Positions 17,123-27,315 of a stretch of DNA of 53,623 nt are shown piece by piece. Source of the DNA: Shewanella algicola (lineage in GTDB: Bacteria; Pseudomonadota; Gammaproteobacteria; Enterobacterales; Shewanellaceae); the NCBI RefSeq assembly GCF_014648035.1, contig NZ_BMQI01000032.1, forward strand, positions 1 through 53,623, read 5' to 3'. The notes beneath the pieces are model-generated. The model ran no database searches, was not told the DNA's origin, and saw only the letters and a list, made by a program, of their open reading frames with translations. The position numbers and the translations under genes were made by a program. Position 1 is the stretch's first letter. Each line of letters opens with the position of its first letter.

Positions 17123-17647
17123 ATGGCACGTATTTACATCAGCTTAGGGACGAACATCTCGCCTGAGCAACACCTTAAAGCTGGCTTATTAGATTTACAG
17201 CAATATTTTGGCCCTTTGCAGTTGTCGCGGGTATTTGAAAGCGAGTCGGTTGGCTTTAAAGGCACCAACTTTTTAAATATGGTGGCAGTGGCAGAAACCA
17301 ATCTGGCTATTGGAGAGGTTGTTGCAACGTTTAAGCGTATTGAACAGGCTAACGGGCGAATTAGAGGTGAGAAAAAGTTCAGCCCGCGTAGCTTAGACAT
17401 CGATTTGCTCTTGTATGACGACACGGTTTGTGACGAGCCGGTAGAGCTGCCTCGTGGCGAAATTTTATTTAATGCCTTTGTACTATGGCCTCTTGCTGAA
17501 GTTGCCCCTAACTTGAACCATCCGATAGCACAAAAAAGTTATCACGCACTTTGGCAAGCTTATGACAAACAATGTCAAAACTTATGGCCGATAGCGTTTG
17601 AGTTCCCAGCTGAATTACAACCCAATATCAAGTTATCAACCCTTTAA
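17123..17647 (+). CDS. folK: 6-hydroxymethyl-dihydropterin pyrophosphokinase FolK
   Basis: Transfers pyrophosphate from ATP to hydroxymethyl-dihydropterin. The 174 residues carry the signature RxxxxWxPRxLDIDLLLYDD-type segment, here KKFSPRSLDIDLLLYDD (about 86-102), preceded by ERIEQANGRIRGE-like residues. The C-terminal portion after about 150 is less conserved and slightly longer than E. coli FolK (159). Shares an apparent operon with folB and uppP. Confidence 0.95.
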   Translation: MARIYISLGTNISPEQHLKAGLLDLQQYFGPLQLSRVFESESVGFKGTNFLNMVAVAETNLAIGEVVATFKRIEQANGRIRGEKKFSPRSLDIDLLLYDDTVCDEPVELPRGEILFNAFVLWPLAEVAPNLNHPIAQKSYHALWQAYDKQCQNLWPIAFEFPAELQPNIKLSTL

Positions 17648-17672
17648 AAAGTGAATCTTCACAAGGACAAAT

Positions 17673-18470
17673 ATGGACACGCTTCAAGTTATTCTGCTGG
17701 CATTAATTCAAGGTTTAACTGAGTTTTTACCGATTTCTAGCTCGGCACATTTAATTTTACCGTCGCAACTTTTAGGTTGGGCAGATCAAGGCCTATCGTT
17801 TGATGTTGCAGTGAATACTGGGTCTTTATTTGCGGTCGTGATTTATTTTCGTCACGATATCGTAGCCTTAGCTAAAGCTTGGTTTATGAGTCTTGCCGGC
17901 AAACCTAGCCAGGGAAGTAAGCTGGCCTGGTGGATTATTCTAGCCACAATCCCAGCCGTGATTGTTGGTTTTACGGCTAAAGACTTTATTGAAACTCACT
18001 TTAGAAACACGCTCGTAATTGCAACCACCACGATTGTGTTTGGTTTGTTGTTATGGTTTGCCGACAGAATGTCAAAAGCGCAATTAAACGAGTTTCAAAT
18101 GGGCTGGAAAAAAGCTTTATTGATTGGTGTCGCTCAAGCTATGGCACTTATTCCTGGTACATCTCGTTCAGGTGCCACAATGACCGCCGCACTTATGTTG
18201 GGTTTAACCCGCGAAGCCGCCGCACGATTTTCGTTTTTAATGTCGATACCTGTGAGTTTTGGTGCTGCGTTATTGGTGACTAAAGATTTAGTTGAAAGCC
18301 CTGCAGCAATCGATTATCAGGCACTTGGATTAGGTGTTGTGGTGTCGTTTGTATCGGCTTATTTATGTATTCATTACTTCTTAAAGTTTATTAGCCAGAT
18401 TGGCATGACACCATTTGTGATTTATCGCCTACTATTAGGGGGTTTATTACTGGGGATGCTTTACCTTTAA
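17673..18470 (+). CDS. uppP: Undecaprenyl-diphosphatase UppP (BacA)
   Basis: Dephosphorylates undecaprenyl pyrophosphate at the membrane to recycle the carrier for peptidoglycan synthesis; overproduction gives bacitracin resistance. The 265-residue protein has seven or eight hydrophobic segments, the N-terminal [12 protein letters not shown] motif (active Glu and Ser) and the second motif [12 protein letters not shown] (catalytic Arg). AAGGA precedes the start 8 bases upstream. Follows folK by 25 bases and ends at a clear terminator. Confidence 0.97.
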   Translation: MDTLQVILLALIQGLTEFLPISSSAHLILPSQLLGWADQGLSFDVAVNTGSLFAVVIYFRHDIVALAKAWFMSLAGKPSQGSKLAWWIILATIPAVIVGFTAKDFIETHFRNTLVIATTTIVFGLLLWFADRMSKAQLNEFQMGWKKALLIGVAQAMALIPGTSRSGATMTAALMLGLTREAAARFSFLMSIPVSFGAALLVTKDLVESPAAIDYQALGLGVVVSFVSAYLCIHYFLKFISQIGMTPFVIYRLLLGGLLLGMLYL

Positions 18471-18523
18471 GACGATGGCTAAACATTAAATAAGCCGAGT
18501 TCAGGTTAATTACACATTTTATA

Positions 18524-18549
18524 AACGGGTAGCAATACCCGTTTTTTTT
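18524..18549 (+). terminator. Terminator after uppP
   Basis: AACGGGTA/TACCCGTT stem with a GCAA loop and eight T, separating the folate run from rlmA. Confidence 0.88.
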
Positions 18550-18590
18550 CATTATTGGTAACTGTTTGTTATCTCGAGTTAAGGTTTGCT

Positions 18591-19427
18591 ATGACGCTAC
18601 CGCTATTATGCCCTGTGTGCGCTACACCACTAAAACAACATCAAGCATCGCAAGGTTTTTTTTGTGACAATAAACACCACTTTGATAAGCATGCGCAAGG
18701 CTATTGGCCATTATTGAGTAATAGTAAAACTAAGCCTCAAGTGTTGTCGCGCCAGCAAATGCGCGGTCGTCATTTTTTGTTGGAGTCAGGACTATTCGCA
18801 CCGCTTATTACGCAATTACAAACAAGGTTATTAAGTGTAATAAATGCCAGCAGTGATAAGGCTTTTGAACATCTGGACTACCAGTGTGCCAATGGCTATT
18901 ACTTACGCCAGCTAGTGCCTGTCGTTGCAGAGGCTGGTGTTGCGTGTGAGCATTGGGGGATTACCGATGCCGAGAATGCAATATTTGCAGCGGCTAAAGC
19001 ACAAACCCCAGCAAAACTTATTTTAGCCGCGCTAAAAAAACTGCCTTTTGCGACTCAATCAATGGATGTCGTTACCGTGTTCGATTCACTCTTAAAAGGG
19101 AAAGAGTGTATTAGAGTATTAAAGGATGATGGCCGAATTTTGATGTTACAGCCTGGTGTGCGTCATTTATGGCAAATTAAGCAGCAAGTGTATCCTGATT
19201 TGGTCGAAAAGCCGTTACAGCTTAATTTACCGAATGAGCTTGAGATTGAATCACAGCAGCAAGTGAGTTTTACCCAATCTGTAGCTGGCGAGCAAGCGCT
19301 CACGTTGTTAGAAATGTCGGTGTTTGGCTGGCGGGCTAATGATGAGTTAAAGCACAAAATCAAAGCGACTGCGATATCTGAACTTGAGTTTGATTGGCAG
19401 ATCATTACGCTTAAGAAACGCTTATAA
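18591..19427 (+). CDS. rlmA: Divergent RlmA-family 23S rRNA methyltransferase
   Basis: RlmA(I) enzymes methylate G745 of 23S rRNA. This 278-residue homologue keeps the N-terminal zinc knuckle (C7-x2-C10, C25, H29) and the family's C-terminal part (LLEMSVFGWRA). The SAM-binding loop, LDIGCGEGYY in E. coli, reads LDYQCANGYY here (D96-Y-Q-C-A-N-G102), and the following acidic GLD becomes GIT, so cofactor binding is doubtful. The frame is intact and there is no stop. Start chosen at MTLPLLCP, where alignment begins and AAGG lies 6 bases upstream. Either a repurposed or inactive paralogue, or a member with an altered pocket. Confidence 0.75.
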   Translation: MTLPLLCPVCATPLKQHQASQGFFCDNKHHFDKHAQGYWPLLSNSKTKPQVLSRQQMRGRHFLLESGLFAPLITQLQTRLLSVINASSDKAFEHLDYQCANGYYLRQLVPVVAEAGVACEHWGITDAENAIFAAAKAQTPAKLILAALKKLPFATQSMDVVTVFDSLLKGKECIRVLKDDGRILMLQPGVRHLWQIKQQVYPDLVEKPLQLNLPNELEIESQQQVSFTQSVAGEQALTLLEMSVFGWRANDELKHKIKATAISELEFDWQIITLKKRL

Positions 19428-19766
19428 AAACTAATCTGATGACAAGTGATAACAAACGATAAGATAAAGGTGCGGCGAGAGCGTTAGAGTATTAGGCGCT
19501 TCGCTGTTAGGTACTATTGCAGCCAAAAACTAAGATTTCTATATAACTGTTTAGAAAGATAAAATGGTTGAACAATGCATCGGGGAAATACTGATTGCAC
19601 GGGTGTGGAGTTGTAGGAAATGTTTAGATTAACTGCTTAATACTGCTTGATTCTTTATGTTGCACAAACAATTAAGGCTTGACGTTGAAGGCTACCTAAG
19701 TAGTTAATCAACAATCAAGCCCTAATAATCAACCTATTAATATAAGCTAATTTTTAATAGCAATTC
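19428..19766. other. Intergenic gap between rlmA and the lipoprotein gene
   Basis: About 340 bases between convergent genes without a credible ORF. The only structure seen is an imperfect inverted repeat GGCTTGA...TCAAGCC (19676-19721), which on the minus strand could be the lipoprotein terminator though it is followed by TTAATTGTTT rather than a pure T-run. Confidence 0.45.
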
Positions 19767-20033
19767 TTACTTTTTGTAAGAAGAAGCCATGTTGTCTAAA
19801 CGGTCGTTAGCACGTTTAGCTTCGGCTTGTGCGTCCATAGAAGCAGCTTTAGCGCCTTTAACATCAGCAGATAGCTTGCTTTGCTCAGACTTTAAAGAAC
19901 CAACTTCTGCTGATAGTTGATCAACTTTGTTTCCTAGGTTTGCTACGCTTTCTTCTAAAGCAGTAGTGTTAGCACAACCACCTAATAAAGCAGTCATCGC
20001 AACACCAGCAATCATCAGTACTTTTTTGTTCAT
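19767..20033 (-). CDS. lpp: Lpp-type outer membrane lipoprotein
   Basis: Small (88 residues) lipoprotein that probably ties the outer membrane to peptidoglycan. It has a lipobox LLGGC with the lipid-bearing Cys at 20, then a long heptad-patterned, alanine-rich helix (LEESVANLGNKVDQLSAEVGSLK) and a C-terminal Tyr-Lys-Lys whose last lysine matches the murein-linked residue of E. coli Lpp. AAGGGAT precedes the ATG. The 5' untranslated region has two copies of TGCAACGGCG, 18 bases apart. Confidence 0.9.
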   Translation of the reverse strand: MNKKVLMIAGVAMTALLGGCANTTALEESVANLGNKVDQLSAEVGSLKSEQSKLSADVKGAKAASMDAQAEAKRANDRLDNMASSYKK

Positions 20034-20311
20034 GGGTAAATCCCTTAATATATAGGTTGTTAAATAGTGCAACGGCGTGTGCCTTTGCAACGGCGTAATT
20101 ATGTCACAGTTTTTTTATTTGCTATAGGCAAATATAAGATTATTTATCTAAAATAACGAAATAAATGAAAATTGCAAGTCTACCAGCTTAAAACTACTCT
20201 TTTTTATCGATTTTATATAATTCTTAGTGATTTATTGCTTATTCACCGCTAAAAATTGCATTTTTTCGCTTTTTTACTACCAAAGCTGTAATGATAGTTG
20301 TAGCACGAATG

Positions 20312-21544
20312 TTAATTTTTAACCAATTGTAATTTATACTCATTAACACATTCTATGCGTTTTAACTGTAATTGGCTTTTTATTGCTGCTCCCTGGTGTC
20401 CCTCAGCGATAATCGATTGCACATCAACCTGGTTTGCCAGTTGCAAGCAATGCTGTAAATAGTCAGCCTGTGGATATTGGGCTTGCTCAAACCCTGTTCG
20501 GCCTCTTATGTCGCCATGGCAACATAATAATAAGTCGGTTAACCGTTGAGGTTTTCGCCAAAAGTCTGCTTTATCGAACAGTTTGATTATGGTCTCAGCC
20601 CTAAGTTCAAACGCATTATGAATATTTTGGTGCTGGTCGCTCACTAATAACGCTAAATCACGATATTCATTCGGTACTTTTATTCGTTTGCATAGCTTTT
20701 TGATTGCGGCTAACCCTTTTTGTCCATGGCCATGATGTTTTGGCCAATCTTGTTTAGGGGTAAGCGCTTTACCTAAGTCGTGCACCAAGGCAGCAAAACG
20801 AACAGCTTTGTTTGGGCTCAATTTACTGGTTTGCTCCAGCACCATTAAAGTATGGATACCACTATCAATTTCGGGGTGCCATTTTTCAGGTTGCGGCACA
20901 CCAAATAAGGCATCGACCTCAGGAAATAACACGTTTAACGCTTGGCATTCTTTTAATACCTCAAAAAACACTTGTGGGCTTTGGCTACCTAATGCTTTAT
21001 CACATTCTTGCCATACCCGCTCAGGGGTGAGGTGCTCAAGTTCGCCACTGTTTGCTATATCACTCATCAACTGTAACGTTTCAGGTGCGATGCTAAAGCC
21101 TAAATGATGAAAACGTGCAGCAAAGCGTGCAACACGTAATACCCGTAAAGGATCTTCTATAAACGCATCAGAAACATGGCGCAGCACTTTAGCCTTAATA
21201 TCGTCAACACCGTGGTAAGGGTCGTGCAAGTTGCCTTGATCGTCTTGAGCGATGGCATTAATGGTTAAGTCACGGCGTAGTAAGTCTTGTTCAAGGGTGA
21301 CTTGTTGGTTGGCGTCACAACTAAATCCCTGGTAACCATTACCGGTTTTTCGCTCCGTTCTGGCTAAAGCATATTCTTGTTGTGTTTTGGGGTGTAAGAA
21401 AACTGGGAAGTCTTTGCCAACTTGCTGATAACCAAGCGCTAGCATTTGTTCAACACTGCTCCCCACTACCATGTAATCTTTGTCGACCACAGGTTGATTA
21501 AGAAGGGAATCGCGCACGGCCCCGCCTACTAAATAAATCTTCAT
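20312..21544 (-). CDS. cca: CCA-adding tRNA nucleotidyltransferase with HD domain
   Basis: Adds and repairs the 3' CCA of tRNA. The 410-residue protein has the class II head GGAVRDSLL, the catalytic [35 protein letters not shown], and a C-terminal HD phosphohydrolase domain ([11 protein letters not shown]) giving 2',3'-cyclic phosphodiesterase and phosphatase activity in the E. coli enzyme. Start at MKIYLVGGA by alignment with E. coli; the four-codon upstream extension is unlikely. Length matches E. coli (412). Confidence 0.97.
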   Translation of the reverse strand: MKIYLVGGAVRDSLLNQPVVDKDYMVVGSSVEQMLALGYQQVGKDFPVFLHPKTQQEYALARTERKTGNGYQGFSCDANQQVTLEQDLLRRDLTINAIAQDDQGNLHDPYHGVDDIKAKVLRHVSDAFIEDPLRVLRVARFAARFHHLGFSIAPETLQLMSDIANSGELEHLTPERVWQECDKALGSQSPQVFFEVLKECQALNVLFPEVDALFGVPQPEKWHPEIDSGIHTLMVLEQTSKLSPNKAVRFAALVHDLGKALTPKQDWPKHHGHGQKGLAAIKKLCKRIKVPNEYRDLALLVSDQHQNIHNAFELRAETIIKLFDKADFWRKPQRLTDLLLCCHGDIRGRTGFEQAQYPQADYLQHCLQLANQVDVQSIIAEGHQGAAIKSQLQLKRIECVNEYKLQLVKN

Positions 21545-21674
21545 GGCGTACCACAACGTGTAATAATAAGTGGCATAAATATTACCAGAGTTAGATTTTT
21601 ACGGCTAACTTTTGACAAGCTGTGATACAAGCATTAACGTGAGGCGTCAGTTTCAAATAAGGATTTTTGGTCGA

Positions 21675-23345
21675 ATGTATAAAGCCTTCTATGGATTAAA
21701 TGATAATCCGTTTTCAATTGCGCCTAACCCTCATTATATGTTCTTAAGCGACCGTCATCGTGAGGCGTTAGCCCATTTAACTTATGGCTTGGGTGAAACC
21801 GGCGGTTTTGTGTTATTAACAGGAGAAGTTGGAACGGGTAAAACCACCGTTTCGCGCTGTTTATTGCAGCAAATACCTGAAAATACCGATACTGCGTTTA
21901 TTCTTAATCCTTCTTTAACCGAGCTAGAACTGTTAGCCACATTATGTGATGAGCTCGAAATTAGTTATGGTGAAAACCCAACCTTAAAACAGCTGACAGA
22001 TCTCATCAGCATGTATTTACTCAATAATCATAAAAATGGCCGCAATACGGTACTGATTATTGATGAAGCACAGCATTTGCGATCTGAGGTATTAGAGCAG
22101 CTGCGTCTATTAACCAATCTAGAAACCAATACCAAAAAGCTATTACAGGTCATTTTAATTGGTCAGCCTGAGTTACAACAATTACTGAAACGCCAAGATT
22201 TACGCCAGTTAGCCCAGCGGATCACTGCTCGATATCATTTATTACCATTGAATAAAGAAGAAATTGCACTGTACGTATTACATCGTTTGCAAGTCGCAGG
22301 ACGTCATGAACCTTTGTTCACTCGTAAAGCGATAGCGGCATTGCATAAACATTCTGGCGGGATTCCTCGGTTAACTAACTTATTATGTGAGCGTGCGTTA
22401 ATGGCCGGTTATGGCCAAGGCAAAGTGCCAATTGATCATAAGATGGTTAATCAAGCGGCAATTGAAGTATTAGGTGACATTGACGAGTCTAATGAAAAGC
22501 GCTGGCCGTTTGTGGCTGCTGCTGCGTTGGTGTTGGCATTTGGCTTATCATTTTATTTGTTTAATCGCACAGATATTGACGAAAACCTCAGTGCAGCTAC
22601 TGCATTGCCTCAGGCTCAGGCTCAACAATCTGTAGATAAACCCATCACTACATCTATTGCAAATCAACCGCTTAGCCAAATGCAGCAACCACAAGCTCCA
22701 GTGCAATCAACACCAGCTGTTAATGCAGAGCAGCAAATATTACGTCAGGCAATGCTGCAAAGTAACAGTATCGATAATGCTTTTGCTGGGTTGTTTGGTT
22801 TATGGGATAAGCAACCCATCATTGGTTTATCAGCTTGTCAGGCTGCACAACAGCAAAACCTAGCCTGTTACCAACAACAAGGTAATTGGAACAGTATTAT
22901 GCGCCTCAATTATCCTGCCGTTGTTTATTTACAAGATGCGCAAGCTAATGTGTTTTACGGGGTGATTGTTGAGCGTCAAGTTGATCAAATATTACTGCAG
23001 TTAGGTGAGCAGCAATTTTGGGTCAATAAAGATTGGTTTGATCGTCACTTTAGCGGTACGTTTGAGATTTTATGGCAGCCAGACAGTATTTTACCGCGTG
23101 AAATCGGCCAGGCATCCAGTGTGGCTGAAGTGCAGTGGTTAGAAAATAGTTTAGCCATTGTGAGCCAACGCCGCGCTCGTTTGCTGACTCAATTTGACAA
23201 TGAGTTAGAACAACAACTTATGCAGTTTCAGCGTCAGCACGGTTTAAAACCGGATGGCATTGCCGGTAATCAAACCCTAATACAACTTAATTTATATTTG
23301 AGCCAACAAGGCCCTAGATTAAGCGCTTCTGAGGAACGTCGTTAA
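21675..23345 (+). CDS. exeA: ExeA/GspA-type ATPase with peptidoglycan-binding domain
   Basis: Works with ExeB to open a path through peptidoglycan for assembly of the type II secretion secretin. The 556 residues comprise an AAA ATPase (Walker A GEVGTGKT 50-57, Walker B VLIIDE at D130-E131), one membrane helix about 278-296, a Gln-rich linker, a middle periplasmic domain and a C-terminal peptidoglycan-binding repeat (FQRQHGLKPDGIAGNQTL). Start at MYKAFYGL by family alignment with AAGGA upstream. The stop shares one base with the exeB ATG (TAATG), so translation is coupled. The gsp C-N genes are not nearby. Confidence 0.9.
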   Translation: MYKAFYGLNDNPFSIAPNPHYMFLSDRHREALAHLTYGLGETGGFVLLTGEVGTGKTTVSRCLLQQIPENTDTAFILNPSLTELELLATLCDELEISYGENPTLKQLTDLISMYLLNNHKNGRNTVLIIDEAQHLRSEVLEQLRLLTNLETNTKKLLQVILIGQPELQQLLKRQDLRQLAQRITARYHLLPLNKEEIALYVLHRLQVAGRHEPLFTRKAIAALHKHSGGIPRLTNLLCERALMAGYGQGKVPIDHKMVNQAAIEVLGDIDESNEKRWPFVAAAALVLAFGLSFYLFNRTDIDENLSAATALPQAQAQQSVDKPITTSIANQPLSQMQQPQAPVQSTPAVNAEQQILRQAMLQSNSIDNAFAGLFGLWDKQPIIGLSACQAAQQQNLACYQQQGNWNSIMRLNYPAVVYLQDAQANVFYGVIVERQVDQILLQLGEQQFWVNKDWFDRHFSGTFEILWQPDSILPREIGQASSVAEVQWLENSLAIVSQRRARLLTQFDNELEQQLMQFQRQHGLKPDGIAGNQTLIQLNLYLSQQGPRLSASEERR

Positions 23346-24346
23346 TGTCGATTTTATTGGATGCCGTTAATCGCAATAAACAACAGCAAGGCAATGTGTC
23401 CGACTTCATGTCGACACCCCCACAATATTCATCGCCGCCGAAAAAATCAGGATCGGTTAAAAAGTACACTTTACTTGCGAGTGCTGTGCTTGTTGGCATT
23501 GGCGCAGCTTGGGGAATGAGTTTATTACTTGTACCGCCTGCAGCACAATCAGTTGAACCAATAACTCCAGCTCAACGTTCGCCAAAACCGGCAGTGATTA
23601 GCCCGTCAGTATTGACGGTTGAAACAGCAGTGATTCCGGTAACCGATGATGTTCGTTTAGCGGGTAAAGTTGCGTTGCCACTAGCAAAGCCGTTTAATCA
23701 AACGGCGATGTCTGTGTCTGCAAGCAATTACCGTGATTCTAGCTCTGATGACGTTTTACCGGCCAATACACTACCTGCGAACTCGCAGCAATATTCGCAG
23801 CAGCAATCAACCCCTGTGCAAAATAATCCTCGCCAACAAACGCAAAATTATGCTGAACCAGCAACACAAGAACCGATAGTATTAGGCGCTAATGCTAATC
23901 GTCGTGGACTGGCTGAACTTGAGGCGCTGCGCATGCAAGTGAACGCAGCAGCTCAAGAAGTCGATTTTGCATCAGTCAAAGCGCCGTCGATTGATGAGCG
24001 AAACAATTTATTAGCTGCATTTGAAACGGCACTCAAGGAAGTTGAATTTGAGGAGTCAGCCAATCAGCGAGTAACAAAGGCTAAACTTGATCCTATCCCT
24101 ACACCGAGTAACCGCCAAATTCCTAAATATGGTGATTTACCCGCTAGTGTGCAATTGCAGGTGCCAGAGTTTACGATTAATGCGCATGTCTATTCCACAG
24201 AACCAACGAACCGTTGGTTAAATGTTGATGGTGCAGAGCTTCAGCAAGGGGACATGATTAAAAATAAGTTGACGATTATTGAGATCCGCCCAAGAGATAT
24301 TATTTTGGATATTAATGGCGAGCAATTTAGGGTGCCTGCTATTTAA
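23345..24346 (+). CDS. exeB: ExeB/GspB-type secretin assembly protein
   Basis: Partner of ExeA. The 333-residue protein starts MSILLDAVNR, typical of GspB, has a single membrane helix about 38-58, a long Pro/Gln-rich periplasmic linker and a C-terminal GspB domain (from about 270: VPEFTINAHVYS...RWLNVDG, GDMIKNKLTIIEI). Starts by one-base overlap with exeA. Ends before a strong palindromic terminator. Confidence 0.88.
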   Translation: MSILLDAVNRNKQQQGNVSDFMSTPPQYSSPPKKSGSVKKYTLLASAVLVGIGAAWGMSLLLVPPAAQSVEPITPAQRSPKPAVISPSVLTVETAVIPVTDDVRLAGKVALPLAKPFNQTAMSVSASNYRDSSSDDVLPANTLPANSQQYSQQQSTPVQNNPRQQTQNYAEPATQEPIVLGANANRRGLAELEALRMQVNAAAQEVDFASVKAPSIDERNNLLAAFETALKEVEFEESANQRVTKAKLDPIPTPSNRQIPKYGDLPASVQLQVPEFTINAHVYSTEPTNRWLNVDGAELQQGDMIKNKLTIIEIRPRDIILDINGEQFRVPAI

Positions 24347-24366
24347 TCTGTATCGCGTTGGCTAAA

Positions 24367-24399
24367 AACAACAAAGGCGCATTATGCGCCTTTGTTGTT
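24367..24399. terminator. Bidirectional hairpin between exeB and nhaD
   Basis: Perfect 15-bp stem (24367-24381 with 24385-24399) with a TTA loop, between convergent genes. It lacks a long T-run on either strand, so efficiency is uncertain. Confidence 0.65.
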
Positions 24400-24426
24400 G
24401 TTGGTGGTGAGTATTAGAGGTGAGCT

Positions 24427-25674
24427 TTAACCGTGAATATGGTTAGCTAAAAACAAGGTTAATACATAGCCCAAGCTGTAGCATAACAACAACGCAGGAA
24501 CGTATTTTAAATAACTCACAAAGGTCAGTTCTTCTACCTTGCTCATGGCAATAATGCCTGACGCTGAACCGATAATTAATAATGATCCACCCACGCCCAC
24601 AGCATAGGTTAAACCTAACCATTGCACTGTGGTTAACACTGGGTCTGCTTTTAATAACGCAGCCGTGAGTGGTACGTTATCTAATAATGCTGAACCAACA
24701 CCGGTGAAGAAGTTAGAAATACTTGGGTTATACATACCGTATACGTCGGTTAATAAGTTAAGCGTACCAATTTCTTTCAGCATGCCCACCAGTAATAAAA
24801 TCCCTAGGAAGAACAGCAAGGTGTCGAACTCAACTTGGCGAATATATTCTAATACTTGTAGGTCTTCGGTTTTACTCTTGTCTGTACGACCAACTAAGAA
24901 CATGACCGACAAACCAAATAAGAACGTCAGCACAGGTGGAACCCCAAACAGTACGTTAAGTGCCATGGTTAAAATAATCGTGGCAAAGAAGATTATCCCT
25001 ATCACGATATCAACCGTATTGTATCTTTGTTCAATTGGCGTGGTGCTCACATGGCCTTCAGCTTTGAGTGAAAATAACACCGCCAACAAACCAACACTTA
25101 TGCCAGCAGGAATAAACAACACCAGTAGCTCAGAAATATGCACTTTACCGGCTAAAAAAATCATTAATGTGGTGACATCACCAGTAATGAGCGCCACACC
25201 TCCTGAGTTAACTGCAAATATAATCAATACAGCCATGCGGCGACGCATTTGATTGTCTAAATTAAACGTGGTGAGCAGTCCTAGAGATACTAAGGTGGCG
25301 GTAACGTTGTCACAAAACGTTGATAACACTAAGGCGAATAAGCCTACTTGCAGCATTAACATACGCACAGAGACTTGTTGTGGAAAAATTTTCTGCACTA
25401 AAACCTGGATCATTCCTTTAGCGTTTAAATAAGCGACAAAGGTCATGGTCGACATTAAAAATAGCCATAATGTGGCAATTTCTAATAAGTTTTCATTCAG
25501 TTCTTCGCCAACCAGTTTACTGTTTTCTGGACTGCCAGAGGCAATAAACAAGGTGATCCAAGCGACACAGCCAAGGAATAAAGTGGTTTTTGCTTTGTTA
25601 ATATGGGTAACTTCTTCGAGCACGATACTGAGCAGTGCGAGCACCGCGAGAGAGATAAGAAAGGTATGTAGCAT
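24427..25674 (-). CDS. nhaD: Na+/H+ antiporter NhaD
   Basis: Expels sodium in exchange for protons, suited to a marine or saline habitat. The 415-residue protein has about eleven or twelve hydrophobic segments and NhaD-type signatures: FCDNVTATLVSLGL, GGVALITGDVTTLM, and GVGSALLDNVPLTAALLKADP. ATG preceded by GGAA. Upstream DNA has two half-site repeats that resemble CRP halves. Ion specificity is from the family only. Confidence 0.93.
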   Translation of the reverse strand: MLHTFLISLAVLALLSIVLEEVTHINKAKTTLFLGCVAWITLFIASGSPENSKLVGEELNENLLEIATLWLFLMSTMTFVAYLNAKGMIQVLVQKIFPQQVSVRMLMLQVGLFALVLSTFCDNVTATLVSLGLLTTFNLDNQMRRRMAVLIIFAVNSGGVALITGDVTTLMIFLAGKVHISELLVLFIPAGISVGLLAVLFSLKAEGHVSTTPIEQRYNTVDIVIGIIFFATIILTMALNVLFGVPPVLTFLFGLSVMFLVGRTDKSKTEDLQVLEYIRQVEFDTLLFFLGILLLVGMLKEIGTLNLLTDVYGMYNPSISNFFTGVGSALLDNVPLTAALLKADPVLTTVQWLGLTYAVGVGGSLLIIGSASGIIAMSKVEELTFVSYLKYVPALLLCYSLGYVLTLFLANHIHG

Positions 25675-25947
25675 GACTGCAATTCCAACGTTGTGTTGTA
25701 GGTAATTAGGTGCTGTTGATCGTTCAAGCTTGGGTCAAAGCCCTAACATCATTACCGAGAATTTCTGCTCACTTCACTCAACCTGATTTTAAGGTTAAAT
25801 TAAGCTTTTTATTTTGCGACGCGATCACATCACACAAATGAGTATTTCGCAACAGAGATCACACTTATTTGAGTAAAAATAGACCAAAGTCGAGCAACGC
25901 AGGTTAAACATAAAGGGGGGGAGAAGGTGGGTGGGGTTAATTCAAAT
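25675..25947. other. nhaD upstream region with half-site repeats and a G-rich tract
   Basis: No gene. GATCACA occurs at 25823 and 25857, each followed by a AAATGAGTA/TTTGAGTA tail; read on the minus strand they give TGTGAT half-sites. At 25915-25936 the G-runs could fold into a quadruplex. Neither has a known role. Confidence 0.45.
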
Positions 25948-25986
25948 AAAAAAGGATAACCAACGTAAGTTGGTTATCCTTTTTTT
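25948..25986 (-). terminator. Terminator of hemL
   Basis: Perfect 17-bp stem (25948-25964 with 25969-25985) with a GTAA loop, core GGATAACCAAC/GTTGGTTATCC, A-run and T-run on either side; 17 bases after the hemL stop. Confidence 0.9.
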
Positions 25987-26002
25987 AACTATCTCGGTGT
26001 AC

Positions 26003-27289
26003 TTACTTCATAGCAGCAAAAACACGGTCAACAGCGGCTAATGTGTATTCAATTTCTTCATCGCCATGAGCCATTGATAAGAAGCCGGCTTCATAAGCGC
26101 TAGGCGCTAAATAAATGCCTTCATCTAACATTGCATGGTAAAAATGACGGAAATGCTCCATGTTGCATTGAGTGACTTGGGCAAACGAGGTCATTGGTGC
26201 CGTGTCTTCAGTAAAGAAGAAGCCAAACATACCGCCTGCATAGGTAATGTTTAACGGAATACCGTGTTTATCTGCAGCAGCTTTAAAGCCTTGTGCAACG
26301 CGTTTGGTTTTTTCGGCAAGTGCTTCGTATAAACCAGGCTCACATAAGGCATCCATTTGCGCTAAACCTGCGGTCATTGCAATTGGGTTACCTGATAATG
26401 TACCAGCTTGATAAACAGGGCCTGTAGGCGCGATAAATTGCATGACTTCTTTACGGCCACCAAATGCACCCACTGGCATACCGCCACCAATCACTTTACC
26501 TAAAGTCGTTAAGTCAGGTGTTACGCCATAAAAGCCTTGCGCGCCGCTCATTGATACGCGGAAACCTGTCATCACTTCGTCGATGATGAGTAGTGCACCG
26601 AACTCATCACAAATGGCACGTAAACCCTGTAAAAAACCTTCTACAGGAGGAATGCAGTTCATGTTGCCGGCCACAGGCTCAAGGATGATACAAGCGATGT
26701 CGTCTGGGTGCTGCTCGAAAATAGCACGCACAGAATCAAGGTCGTTATAGGTTGCTGTTAACGTGTGCTTAGCAAAGTCTTCTGGAATACCTGGTGAGCT
26801 TGGCTGACCAAGGGTTAATGCACCAGAACCGGCTTTAACTAATAAGCAGTCCGCATGGCCGTGGTAACAACCTTCAAACTTTAAAATGTTGTCGCGGTTA
26901 GTAAAGCCACGTGCTAAACGGATGGCACTCATGGTGGCTTCAGTACCTGAACTCACCATACGAACCTGTTCCATTGACGGCACCATTGAAATCACTTTTT
27001 CAGCCATTTTGACTTCAAGCTCAGTCGGTGCACCAAATGACAAACCATTTTCAACGGCTTCTAAAACCGCTTGACGAATTTTAGGATGGTTATGGCCTAA
27101 AATCATCGGTCCCCATGAACCAACATAGTCGATATATTTTTTACCGTCGGCATCGAAAATATAAGCGCCATCGGCTTTTTCGATAAATAACGGTGAACCA
27201 CCAACACCATTAAAGGCACGAACAGGTGAGTTAACGCCACCTGGAATGGTTTGTTTAGCCTGTTCAAATAAGACTTCGGAGCGGGTCAT
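26003..27289 (-). CDS. hemL: Glutamate-1-semialdehyde 2,1-aminomutase
   Basis: Converts glutamate-1-semialdehyde to 5-aminolevulinate in the C5 route to heme. The 428-residue PLP enzyme has [27 protein letters not shown], and the Schiff-base lysine in [18 protein letters not shown]. Full length compared with E. coli HemL (426). AAGGA precedes the ATG. It is 26 bases downstream of pyrB and may share its transcript. Confidence 0.98.
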   Translation of the reverse strand: MTRSEVLFEQAKQTIPGGVNSPVRAFNGVGGSPLFIEKADGAYIFDADGKKYIDYVGSWGPMILGHNHPKIRQAVLEAVENGLSFGAPTELEVKMAEKVISMVPSMEQVRMVSSGTEATMSAIRLARGFTNRDNILKFEGCYHGHADCLLVKAGSGALTLGQPSSPGIPEDFAKHTLTATYNDLDSVRAIFEQHPDDIACIILEPVAGNMNCIPPVEGFLQGLRAICDEFGALLIIDEVMTGFRVSMSGAQGFYGVTPDLTTLGKVIGGGMPVGAFGGRKEVMQFIAPTGPVYQAGTLSGNPIAMTAGLAQMDALCEPGLYEALAEKTKRVAQGFKAAADKHGIPLNITYAGGMFGFFFTEDTAPMTSFAQVTQCNMEHFRHFYHAMLDEGIYLAPSAYEAGFLSMAHGDEEIEYTLAAVDRVFAAMK

Positions 27290-27315
27290 GTATAATCCTT
27301 AATTTTGTATGCCAA

